From NCBI GenBank assembly GCA_013350335.1, contig CM023535.1, forward strand, positions 26,752,617 to 26,816,616: a DNA stretch of 64,000 nt. The letters run 5' to 3'. Of this stretch, positions 24,778-36,500 are shown one piece after another (position 1 is the stretch's first letter; the number at the start of each line of letters is the position of its first letter). The translations under genes and the position numbers were made by a program. This stretch comes from Chimonanthus salicifolius (lineage: Eukaryota > Streptophyta > Magnoliopsida > Laurales > Calycanthaceae). Under the pieces are notes generated by a model, which searched no databases, had not been told where the DNA came from, and saw only the letters and a program-made list of their open reading frames with translations.

Positions 24778-27700
24778 ACACTATCCCCTTTAAGGAATTT
24801 CGTCCTCTAAATTCAAACTGAACTCATACCTCTTATCTCAAACATGGCTGGAAGTTGTTTTCGTATCATTGCCTTATCCTCCCAATTAGAAGTTTCCCTG
24901 CCCTCGCGCTGCCAAACCACTTAAACCAAGTTGATAGTCTTGCAACGAAGCCTCTACTTTGTTGGATCATCAATCTGCACTGGTCCTCATAGGTAACGTC
25001 ATCGTCGAGCTACATGCCTTTCCAGCTAATCACATGCGACTGATTATGACGATGCTCTCGAAGCATTGAAACATGGAAAAACGTTGTGCACTCGGGCGAG
25101 ATGTGGAGGAAGTGCAAGTCTGTAGGCCACTTTCGCAGTACTCTCTAGTACCTCACACGGACCAATATATCGACGTGATTGCTTTCCCAGACGCCCAAAC
25201 CTCTAAATCCTACGATGGAACGAAACTCGAAGACACGGTCTCCAACAACAAACTCAAGTGCCCTCCTTTGACGGTCAACACAAACTCTTCTACCGGCTCT
25301 AGGCAGTCAACAATCCCTGTCTGATCAATCTCACCTGTTCAGTAGTCTCCCTTACCATGTCTGTCCTGATAACACTGTATCACTGGTCTCCGTCCAATGC
25401 AAGGGTGATCTGCACAGCCTGCAATACAAGACCTCATGAGGTGCCATCTTGAAACCGGACTGATAGCTGTCATTGTAGATGAACTCAACTAAGTATAAGT
25501 GGCTCTCCCAACTACCGCCAAGATCTAAACAAGTTCGGAGCATATCCTCTAAGATTTGAATAGTCCGCTCAGACTGGCCGTCTGTCTGCAGATGGAATGC
25601 CATAATGAAACACAACTGTGTGCCCAACTCCTTCTGTAGGCTCTGGCAGAACTGAGAGGCAAACCTCGGGTCCCGGTTTGAAACATTTTAGGTACACCAA
25701 GCAGTCTGACAATCTCTGTCAAATATAGTTGACTCAAAGTCTTAAGAGAATCTGTCTTCTTCATACTAATAAAACAGGCCGACTTAGACAATCGGTCTAT
25801 TATGACCCACACTACATTGTGTCTCCGATGAGACGTCAGCAAACCAGTCACGAAGTTCATTGTAATGTGATCCCACTTCCAATCGGGACCTGTAGAAGCT
25901 GCAACTTATCTGCGGGTCTCAAAAGTCCTATCTTGACCTGCTGTCAAGTCAAATAGCGGGTTACAAGTTCGGCCACTGCTCTCTTCATACTTCTCCACCA
26001 AAACTGCTGATGCAAAACATAATACATCTTGGTGCGTCTCGGATGCACGGTGAACCTGGAGTGGTGAAAGTGTCGTAGTACCTCCTCGTAACACTGCCCA
26101 TATATGGGTATAAAAAGCCTGCCCTGAAAGGTCAAACCACCATCTCGTCTCACAGTCCATCCAAAAGGTCCACTACCATTGGACACATCATTCCTCAATG
26201 CGATGAACCGCTCATCTGTCTGCTGAACTCTCAAAATTTTATTGTAAATCTCTAGCTGTATAACCATGTTGCAAAGTTTGAAAAGTTTATATCCTCCGAT
26301 CACACTTGATAAGGCATCCCTCGATCTGCAACTCAAGGCGTCTGCAACTACGTTCGCCTTACCGGGGTGATAGGACAACACGAAGTCGTAGTCACCAAGA
26401 TACCCCATCCATCGTCCCTTTTTCATGTTCAGCTCCTTTTATGTGAACAGATACTTGAGGTTATGATGATCTGAGAAAATCTCGAATCTCTCACTGTATA
26501 AGTAATGTCTCTAGACCTCAAGTGCAAAAACTACAGCCGCCAACTCAAAGTCACGTGTAGGATAATTCTGTTCATAGGTCTTAAGTTATCTCGAACCACA
26601 TGCTACCACTTTCCCATCCCGCATCAGTACACAACCCAAACCATCACCGCAAGTATCATAGTAGACCGCAAAGCCACAACCTCTCTCTGGTACAATTAAC
26701 ACCGAAGCGGAAGTCAAACTCTCATTCAGCCTCTAGAAGGTCGTCTCACAAGCTTCATTCCAAATGAACTGTACATCCTTGCAGGCCAACCTTGTCATGG
26801 GTGTGGTGATCTTGGAGAAATCCTTGATAAACCGTTGACAGTAACCAGCAAGACCCAAAAAAAAAAACTGCGAATCTCAGTCACACTCCGCAGCCACTCC
26901 CAACTCAGAACAACCTCAACCTTAGTCGGGTCCATGACCACACCGTCAGCTGACATCACGTGTCCCAGAAACTAAACCTCTGGCAACCAAAATTCGTATT
27001 TGTTGTACTTCACATAAAAAGCTTACGATCCCTCAAGACATGAAGTACAGTTCTCAGATGCTACTCATAATCCTCCTCTGATGCGGAATATCAAGGTATC
27101 GTCAATTGAACACCACTACAAACCGATCCAAGTACGGCCTGAAAATCCCATTCATTAGGGCTATGAATGTCGTCGGGGCATTAGTCATCCCAAACGACAT
27201 TATCACAAACTCAAAGAGTCCAAAACTAGTGCGGAAGGTGGTCTTCTCAATGTCATACTCCCACACCGTCACCTAATGGTAACCCGAACGAAGGTATATT
27301 TTGGTGAAGCACTCAGATCCTCTAAACTGGTCAAACAGATCATCAATCCTTAGCAATGTATACTTGTTCTTCACCATAACTCTGATCAACTGCCGATAGT
27401 TATGCACAGTCTCATGGAGCCATCTTTCTTCTTAGCAAACAACGCCGGTGCACCTTAAGATGGAGTGCTAGGCCGAATGAAGCTAAGGGTTTCTAATTCC
27501 TTGAGCTGTTTTTCCAACTCTAAAGTCTCTACTAGTAATCAAGCACAAACTCATAAAGCTATCCCCTTCTTGGTCAACAAGGCCGGTGCGTTCCAAGGTG
27601 GGCGCTGGGTCAATTGTAGCCAAGAGACTCCAATTCTCCGAACTAAGCCTTCAGCTCCAGTACCCTTACTGGCACCACCCGATATTGAGTACTCAAAATA

Positions 27701-28140
27701 GGTGTCGCACCGGGGAATAGATCCACATCAAACCCTACCTCCCGACGTAGCGACAATCCAAGGAACTTCTCCGGAAGGACATCTGGGAGTTCTTAGACCA
27801 CGCGAGGCATCTCGACATCAGCCAATCCCAAACTCTCCCTTAACTTAAGCTAGCCACCAAGCTGCACAACTCCTCTACACCCAGACTGTAAGCTATAAGT
27901 CGTCTGATAAATGCATCCACCGTGATGAATTGACTCATCAATCGCCTACAACAACAGTCCAAGGTAACCTGAAGGGAGGGCGACCAATCCATCCCAAGAT
28001 GACGTCGAACTCTGACATCTTCAAAACTCATAAACCGACCTCCAATGCTAACTCCAAAGGTTAAAAAGCACGATCCACAGATCTGGTCCATAACTAGTGA
28101 AACTCAAGGCATAAACAGAGGGGGAACACTGGAAACGGGT
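24778..28140 (-). pseudogene. Ty3/gypsy pol remnant, same family, minus strand
   Basis: Homologous throughout to the pol at 19769-22835 but inverted. Protease end with LGMDWS lies at about 28010. Reverse transcriptase spans about 27800-26950; its FIDD active site near 27105 is broken by a one-base insertion. RNase H spans about 26900-26430. The integrase zinc finger (HFHHSRFTVHPRRTKM) and core (MNFVTGL, VIIDRLSKSACF) lie at 26430-25550. The integrase C part (DGQSERTIQ, WESHLYLVEF) lies at 25590-25440, and a chromodomain-like tail runs to 24800. Several frameshifts and stops break it into pieces of at most 160 codons. Confidence 0.9.
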
Positions 28141-28446
28141 AACACACCGATCAATAGCTAAGAAACACCCACGTGCTTTGCTCAAAACGCTGAGCCCCCA
28201 ACTCACTCATATATTAAGATCGGCCCATACACCGGGCCCACTAGAGTCCCAAAGGTCAATCCTACCAGTCTGACCTAAACATGCCCTTAGTAAGGCCACA
28301 AGTACCTCTAGCCATAACACTGGACCCGAGGAAGTCCTAGAGCCAGACATACAACCATTGGCTCGGCCCCAGGACATTCCTCGCAATCTTAAGCCCAAAA
28401 CGGGCCTAACTAACCACTCAAACATACCAAGCCCATTAACCCCTCA
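28141..28446 (-). mobile_element. 5' internal (gag-region) remnant, part 1
   Basis: The minus-strand element continues upstream of protease. A 72-codon frame exists but I do not recognise gag motifs. The sequence resumes after the solo LTR at 29584, where the target TGGAA is duplicated. Confidence 0.5.
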
Positions 28447-28451
28447 TGGAA

Positions 28452-29578
28452 TGATGCGCATATATGTGGACAGAACCAAAATTTTAATTTTGACCTGGGC
28501 GGTTACCTTAGCAATTTAGCAAATTTGGACCCCGAGTCGAAAGATCAAAATTTTATTTTCGACCCTGGTGGGTTATGACCAAATTAACAATGCGAATTCC
28601 GAGTCGATGTACCAGACCCTCATATTGGCCAAAGCCGAAGTCCACAAGGCATCAATGTGGGAGACTTAAGAGTTCCAATGTATTTGGACTCTTCACATGC
28701 AGCAACGTGTGGGATTATCCAAAGGCAACACCATGTTGGAAACTTAGTTTTAATAGGATTCATTTATTTTTAGAATATGCTATAGTTTGAAATTAGTAAT
28801 TGCTTTAATTGTTTCTTTTCGTTTTTCTTTTTAGAAACTATACGTATCCAGCTAGGACTTGTATTTGGAATTAGAAGGGAAGGAGGGTCGGCTCCTTAAA
28901 TATAGGACAATAATCGGTGGATTTTTCCCTATAAAAAGGGGTGTAATCAACGAGTAAAAGGGGAGTTATCTTATGAATAAAATTTGATTTTTTTTCTTGA
29001 CAAAAGATGGACTGTTTGTGAGTTTGCAAATTGCAACTTGTAAGCAAGCTTGTGTAGAAGTTGTTCTGCAATTGATTCAATATCAGGCCCAAGAAGACGT
29101 AGGGCTGAATGCTGCAGCAAGTAGCAGTTCTTCCATTGAAGGCCTTGCTGTCTGCGGTGAGCAGAGTTGCTGCTGTGACCAGCCAACGACAGGTGTCAAG
29201 GGCTTTAACACCTGTTAGAAATCCAACCCAGTTTCGGTTGAGAACTCAGGTATTTGTTCATATTTATTAGCCTCAATTGCAGGTAGTCTGTAATTTTCCT
29301 TTCGGGTTTCAAGACATACAAACAAGGCTGATCTATGTTCGGCCCAAGTTCTGAATAGTGGTTCTCTTACCTGTTCAAGGCGTGATCTGTATCGGGTAGG
29401 TGAAGTTAGCACTTCCTAAGGACCAATCTGATTTATCAAAGGCATCGGGTATTGTTGTGTCTTGGAATATTTCAGCATAATTATCTTAATTTATTTTGCG
29501 ATCAGTTATTCAAGATATTATTCAAGCTTCCGCTATAATTTGAGATTGGGTATTCTTAATCCTACCTAGCTTACATCA
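28452..29578 (+). mobile_element. Solo LTR of a second gypsy family (LTR2)
   Basis: 1127 bp with ends TGATGCGCATATATG and GCTTACATCA, flanked by an exact 5-bp duplication TGGAA (28447-28451 and 29579-29583). It contains a promoter-like TATA box (CCCTATAAAAAGGGG, 28929) and a following GAATAAAATTT. The same LTR type, inverted, forms the 5' LTR at 40774-50468; both share TTAATTTTGACC, GGGCGG and GGAGGGTCGGCTCC blocks. No coding region is supported. Confidence 0.9.
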
Positions 29579-29583
29579 TGGAA

Positions 29584-30481
29584 TTTCATTGACTATCTAC
29601 GGAGTTAGCCGGCCGGACTTACTTGGTAGACACCCATAGATTTCCAATGAGTCGACCTCCATACTGCATAGCCACAAACGAGGCCCACATGTTGTGGACT
29701 TGCACTCTAAACAAGAGCCTCCTACGTACTCATGAGGTAGACCCACAATATAATCTACTCTTCTCAAAACTGGATCCTTGAACAAACCCACCTCAACCAT
29801 ACGTCACCAAGACAATCGCGCGAGTTGTAATAAAGCATCATTATGCCCTCCCACACTAAAACACCCACGGTCTCCCTGCCAATGCATAGGTGGCCTTAAG
29901 GGCTCCCGTCCGCTTTGCAGCTAGGTGATAACAACGATAATGCTCAAACACAGTTTGAAGCCCCCGTGGCTCCATTGTAGCACTCGAGGCAATCTGAAAA
30001 TACCACCGACGTGCCTCCAAGGTGAGAACTCCTAACGTGGGTCCGACCGAGGAACACCTCTAATCACTCTAGATAGCAATACCAACATAACTCCTAACTT
30101 ATCCCACAGTTCTTGTGACCACGCCACGGTACTTCACCCACTCAAACAAGTGATCTATCTCACCATTGACTCACCCACGAATCAAACGCTGGGGAGTTTC
30201 ATAGAGCGAGAAATCCACTACAAATCATGTCTCAAGTATGCTAACTGAAAGATCAACAAACTACAAGTCTATCATACTAAGAAACATAACAAACAAACAT
30301 AGACTGATCAAACATAGTTGTACAATCATCTGAAATAAATATCATACAAAGGGTTCATACCAAACAAGGTCTTTCAAAACTAAACATAAGCATGTTCATA
30401 GAATCTCTAAATTAGTACCATTCCTCCCGAACGTCTGCTCAAGGGACCCACCTACCCCTTTGCAATCGGAGTACCTAAAAG
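29584..30481 (-). mobile_element. 5' internal or LTR remnant, part 2
   Basis: Follows 28446 after removal of the solo LTR and leads to the next solo LTR at 30487. A minus-strand frame (29597-29800) with three Cys/His-like positions is too short to assign. It should hold the remaining gag leader or the 3' end of the 5' LTR of the minus-strand element. I could not find its PBS. Confidence 0.45.
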
Positions 30482-30486
30482 GTAAG

Positions 30487-33400
30487 TGTAATGCCCCGAC
30501 CCGAAAAGTGGGCTCGGAACGTCATTGATTTTTTTTTTGAAACTAACTCAAGAATTCTAAATGTAACGGATCAACGGTTAGGCCCAAAGGTCACACATGA
30601 TCTCAACATGTAGACTCAAACACATACCTTAAGTCTACCCAAAAGAAACACAACCACAAACACATAATTCCATAAACGAATTATTATTACAACACAATCA
30701 GAGTAGTCTACGGAACACATGGTAGTCCAGTACATCACATCAATACAAATTAAGTACCACACCCGGTACTTTATATAAACAAATGGTTGAAGGAACCGAA
30801 AAACAAAGATAGCGGAATTCCCTTTAGTGGGAATCCCAAGGCAACGCAGCAGCTTATCCATCCTAAGCTTCATACGGAGGATTCTCCTCCTCGAGCACAT
30901 CTCCTGAAATATGAGTGGTGTGAGTTAACTAGCCTAGTGAAGGAATTATAACAATGCAGTTTAATGAAACATTAGGTTAGTTAAATAATCAACATTTGTA
31001 ATATGATATCTCATGCTTGTCAAAGTAATCTCAACATCAAATATAATCTCATCATTATTCCATTATTGCTATCATCTAACATAACACCTACATACTATGC
31101 TGAGACCATTGTATTAAGTCCCGACACGGTCAAAATACATCATTGCAAGTACATCTCCAGCCCTCACATGGCTGATACTGAAACTCCTCAAGTCAGCAAC
31201 TGCCGACACACCTGGTCCAGTAGACGTAAATCATCTCACACACATGGCTGATATTTGTTCAATAGTCAAGGGCACGTGGAAGCAATATTACATATCTCAT
31301 ATGATCAACATCATAAACATTTACAATTACCATAACCACTTCTTACAACAGTGCATCATGTCTGGGCACATGGGTGGGTTCATCAAAACCTTAAACCACT
31401 CATTGCTCAAGATTCATTTTATTTAAACCTGATTACACCTACTATAAGGTTAAGTTCCCTTACTGAAATTGTGTGGTATCGCGGTCTCTGTTCAACATGC
31501 AAACAAGTGCACAATCAATAATTGGTCAATATACACAGCATTCAAATGCATGCATACAAGTAGTATTTTGAAACCATATTATTTTCCCAAAAATTTCCAA
31601 GGTAAATGGAATTGAGTCTCCTACTTGGTTTCTAACCATTTTAAGTTAGAATAATCCACAATAATAATAATAAGGTGCTCAGTCCAAATCTCATATTGTC
31701 TTCTGGGCATGACCAAATTGACGTATTGAGTTAGGTCTAGATACTCAGGTCACTTTTCGTATTGTCTTCTGGATAGGACCAGATTGACATGTTGAGTAAG
31801 GCCTCGAGGTCACTCAGTGCTCGACAGATATAACATCGGCCTGGAAGTGAAATCACTCAGTGCCCGACAAATAAAGTCGGCTTGGAAGTGAATACAATAG
31901 TAATACACTATAGTAATAAAAGAAAAATGGTTAGTACACTTTTAATTTATCAAGTGGGTATAAACATCTCAATTAAAACTTAGGTCTAACACGTGCATTA
32001 TCAATCAATCAAGATTTTACTTTCAAAAACTGGGTTCCTCGGAACATGCCTCGGAACTAGGTATTGTGGCTTCGGATCATCCGAACCACTGTCTAAAACT
32101 AGTCACAGACTTCGGAACTTGGGTCTATCTTCGGACCGTCCAAGGGTCAGGTCTCGGATCGTCCAAAGGTCCTTCTGAACTGAAAAACATAGAAAAAAAG
32201 GCTTCGGTGGGTCTGTGTGTCTCGGATCATATTGAGGGAAGCTCGGATCGTCCGAGAGGGGTTCGATCCTTCCGAACAAGACTCAGAATGTCCGGAGCAG
32301 AAGCGGGAGAACAGTTAGCTTCTGGCCACTTCGGAACTTCGAACTGAAGCTCAGAACGTCCGAAGGGTCACTTTCGGACCGTCCAAAGGGGGGTTACCCT
32401 CAGACCGTCGAAAGCATAACTCTCGGACCGTCCGAGAGTCGTCTTCCTCCTCTGTCTGCAACAGCAGACAGTGACGCCAAACAGAGAGTGAAATATGAAT
32501 CTAGAATCCTGGATTCGATTTTCTCATCCAACCGGTCAGATGGACTCCTCAGTGAGTCCTCTTTCCATAGGGAGTGGTTTGAAACTTTAACACTTAATAA
32601 GCCATTAGATTTTAATACCAAAACCACACTGACACAAGTAAATCATATTTTTCCTTAGACTTGAAATCCATTTTACTCACTCAAAACTTAGTCAAATTTA
32701 CTCTTTATTGATTCTAAACCGACTGAAATTTAAAGAGGAACACAAAGGTTACCTTCGCTTCAGTTCTTGGATTGAAAATCTGGGCTTTCAAAAAACTTCC
32801 TCTTTAAGCTACGGTCAAGAAAAACTTTGGAAAAACTGACAGAGAGGGAGAGTTGGTTTTCAGGCAATAGAGAGATTGAGAGATGGAAAATGTCTGGGGG
32901 GAAATCAGCTGGGCTGAGAGGAGCCATTTATAAAACCTCTGATCAATCGGTGGAGGCCACCCAGGTGTTGCATTCAGCTGCTGCCGACGTCCAGTACAGT
33001 AACGGTACTGTTCGGTAGTTTGGTTGCAAATAAGTTCCTCTCAACTTCTGGTTTTGCAAAAAGATCTACTTTTGATAAAAATTCGGTTTTTAACTTAAAA
33101 TATGATTTTAAAAGCTCAAAAATTTTAATCCAACTTGACAGATAAGTTGGGTTTTAAAAACTCTAATCATCATAAAACTTTGGAGATTTAAAACTCACTA
33201 AAAACCATAGATTTAAATAAAAATCATAATTTAACACTATTTACTTAATTTAAATATCATTTTCTGAAAATAAAATAATTCTAAAATCAGAAATAGGAAT
33301 CCTTGATTAAGCAAAATAATATCATCCAATAATAATCACATAATGACACAATTAATAAAATAATAACAATAAGTGTTAAATTACCATTTTGCCCCTCCAG

Positions 33401-33546
33401 CTGGACGAGCTAGATCACTGAGTTTTCGAGCTCAGATTGGGCCACTCCTGGGCTTTTCACAAGGCCCTAACCGAAACCTTCGAGATTAACCGGTCTAAGA
33501 AGGATTTATTTAGCTAATTTTGCCTAATTTGGGTCAGGGTATTATA
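30487..33546 (-). mobile_element. 3.06 kb solo LTR (gypsy Tekay/Del-like, family 3)
   Basis: The plus-strand ends are TGTAATGCCCCGACCCG and GGTCAGGGTATTATA, flanked by an exact 5-bp duplication GTAAG (30482-30486 and 33547-33551). It is homologous along most of its length to 35482-38477 (shared GGATCAACGGTTAGGCC, CACTCAGTGCCCGAC and CTAGCCCAGTGAAGG-like blocks). Minus orientation is inferred from the GTCGGGGCATTACA end. It contains no PBS, PPT or domain. An expanded array of TTCGGACCGTCCGAA-like palindromes at 32029-32445 is missing from the sister copy. Confidence 0.88.
32029..32445. repeat. Array of TTCGGACCGTCCGAA-type palindromes
   Basis: More than ten variants of TCGGAnCGTCCGA, singly or as half units (TTCGGAACTT, CTCGGATCGTCC, TCCGAACAAG), are packed into about 400 bases. 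Complete palindromes occur near 32250 and 32425. The sister solo LTR has an AT-rich microsatellite at the corresponding place. Confidence 0.75.
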
Positions 33547-33551
33547 GTAAG

Positions 33552-36500
33552 GGGTAAGCTAACCAGCCCAGTGAAGAGATAATGTTTATCACAATTCAGC
33601 AACATGGATAGATATTATATGAATGAACTCATCAACATGAATAAATATCATATGTACGAATGCAAGAACTTCATAATAACAAAGGTGCTCATGTGCATGA
33701 AATCTGACTACACCATCAGCTAATGATCCAACCGACCAAATCCGAGACATCATCTCGGTAGTCCACATCGGGTCCTTCATCAAACTCTGATCTCCCTACC
33801 AGTACAAATGGGAGACTACATAATACACAACTGCCTCAATCGTCGGAATGTAACGGAAAAACCAGCATCTCCTATGGGGGTATCAATCGCCAGAACATAA
33901 CGGGGAAGCCAATCTCAAGGGCATGCACCTCAACCGCCGGAACGCAACGGGGAAACCCGTATCTCCTATGGGGGTCTCGACCGCCGGAGTGTAACGGGGA
34001 AGTCGTCCCAATAATCAAACTCATCTCATCATCATGAATATATACACATAAACAAATTCTCCCATGCATGCACACGGTATCATGAACATGTATGACAACA
34101 CAGACACGTTCTGATATGACACCAATATCAACAACATACCTCATTATGCAGCCAACAACACATAACATTGCTTAAACACACACCTTTATGTCCAACAAGT
34201 AATTACATTTCCATTTTATGCGTGAACACTTAATGCATCATGACATTTTCCAAATATCATTTTCAATATCCATTTAACACTTGTCTCATTCTCATCATAT
34301 TATTATATGTGTGTTATGATCAAACACAAACATGTTTTCAACAATTTCTAATCATCAATAACCATTCATTTATATAGAATTCTCCATTAATTGCATATAA
34401 TTAACATGGGTGTACCTGAACAGATTCCTTGCCACATACTCATTTCAATTGTTCCCTTACCGAGTGGCTTAATAAACGAATGATCTCATTCAGGTCATTC
34501 CATGTCCAAAGTTATGGGTTAAGAATGCGAAAGCATGCTGAAACAGTGATAAGTCCCTTCACAGTGTGTGGAGTCGAACATCTGAAGCGAGCAAGTGACT
34601 TGATGGGTTGAAGGGAGCTCAATCTCTTGAAACAAGGAAGAACGAAATAAGCAAATAAGGTAAAAAAAAGGGCTAAAATGAGACAGGGATGAAAAAGGGT
34701 CTAAAACTGGGCCGGGCCTGAAAACAGGCCGTACCCAAAGGATTAGGCCTACCAGAAATGAACTTTGCCAAGTCTGTTTGGGTCGGACAAGGGAGTGGGC
34801 CGGACCTGAGTCTGGGCCTAGACTGGGGCCAAGACCGAGTCTGAGCTTGGACAGGGCTAGGTTCGAACTAGGTCTGTCAGGTCGGATCTGGGCCAGTGGC
34901 CAAACAGATGGGTCAAGAGGCATGTCCAAGGGCCGAGTTAACCCTAGGCCCAACCGAGTTGACTCAAGACTCGGTGAGTCGACTCGGTCACTCGAATGAG
35001 TTGAAAGAAAGGGAAAAGAATTGAGGAAAACCCAAGAAAACAGTGAAAAATGGGGAAAACAGGGAAAATCATGGAAAGTCAGTGAAGAAATCAAAGGAAA
35101 GAAGGGAAAACGGGGAAAGTTAAGGAATCGAGGAAATCGTGAGAAAATCATAGAAGTCCAGAGAGAAAAGAGGTGAAAAGAGGGTACCTAGAAACAACTG
35201 CCACTGCGGGTCGAGAGCTGGAGGCGGAGGGGGAAAAAAAATAGGCGAAAACCCCATCGTTTGGGTGTGGAAGAAAGGAACACAGCGGCAGCTCGGATCG
35301 GCTGAGAGGAAGAAGAGAAAGAGCCGAGAGAGAGAGAGGAGGGTTACCAGAGAGAGAATAGAGGTAGCGGCGAAGGTGGCTTGAGGACGAGGGAGGATAG
35401 AGCTTAGGGTTAGCGTTTTGGGCTGTAGCAAGTGAAAGAGAGAAGGAGAGAGAGAGAAGGGATCGCAAAATGGGGAAGAGGTGTCACGCCCCGACCCGAA
35501 GGGTGGGCCTGGAACGCGACTGATTTTTTTTTTTGAAAGATAAACTAATAATAGCATACCAATTGGGCCGGATCAACGGTTAGGCCTAAAGGTCACACAT
35601 GATCCAAACATGTGGACTCAAACACATATCATAAGTCTACCCCATAAAAATAGACATATTAATGACAATAACACATCACATGATCAAATAAAATCCATCC
35701 ATTGAATTAACATTCAAAATCACATCAGAGTAACTATAGAAACGTAGTAGTCCTAGTACAACACATTAACACACACTAAGTACCACACTTGGTACTTTAC
35801 AAAAGAGAATGGTTCTAAGAATTAGAAAGCACAAATACAGGGGTATTCCCCTCAGTAGGAATCCCAAAGCAACGCCGCAGCTTATTCGCTTTAAGCTTCG
35901 AACGGAGGGTTCTCTTCCTCGGGTTCATCTCCTAAAAGGTGAGTGGGGTGAGCTAACTAGCCCAGTGAAGGAAATATAACAGTGCAATTTTAAAGTAAAC
36001 AACAGGTTAGTATAAAATCAACAGTTGCAATATAGTATCTCATGCTTGATAATAAATTCACAATATCGAATAAAATCTCATCATCGTTTCCATCATCATC
36101 TTTCCATTACTGCTGTCATCCAACGTCACACCTCCATACTACGCTGAGACCATTGTATTAAGTCCCAACACGGTCAAAATACATCCTTGCAAGTACATCT
36201 CCAGCTGTACCATAGCCGGTACTGACACCCTCAGATCAGCAACTATCGCCCATAGTCCACCCATGGTCTAGTAGACGTAAACCATCTCCCATATGACCGA
36301 TATTGGTTCAATAGTCATGGGCACGTGGAAGCAGTATTACGCATTTCATCTGATCATAGCATTTACCAGCATCATAAGCACTCTTATCATAGTGCGTCGA
36401 GTCTAGGCACATGAGTGGGTTCATCAAATCTGAAACCACTCATTGCTCGAGATCCATCTCAAATAACAAAACCTGTTTACATTTTAACTGCAAAGTTCAG

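Noticed and set aside
34519..35151. 210-codon minus-strand frame
   Set aside because: It lies wholly in LTR sequence and its homologous copy at 23.5-24.0 kb is broken. Composition (Ser/Pro/Phe-rich) follows the base composition.
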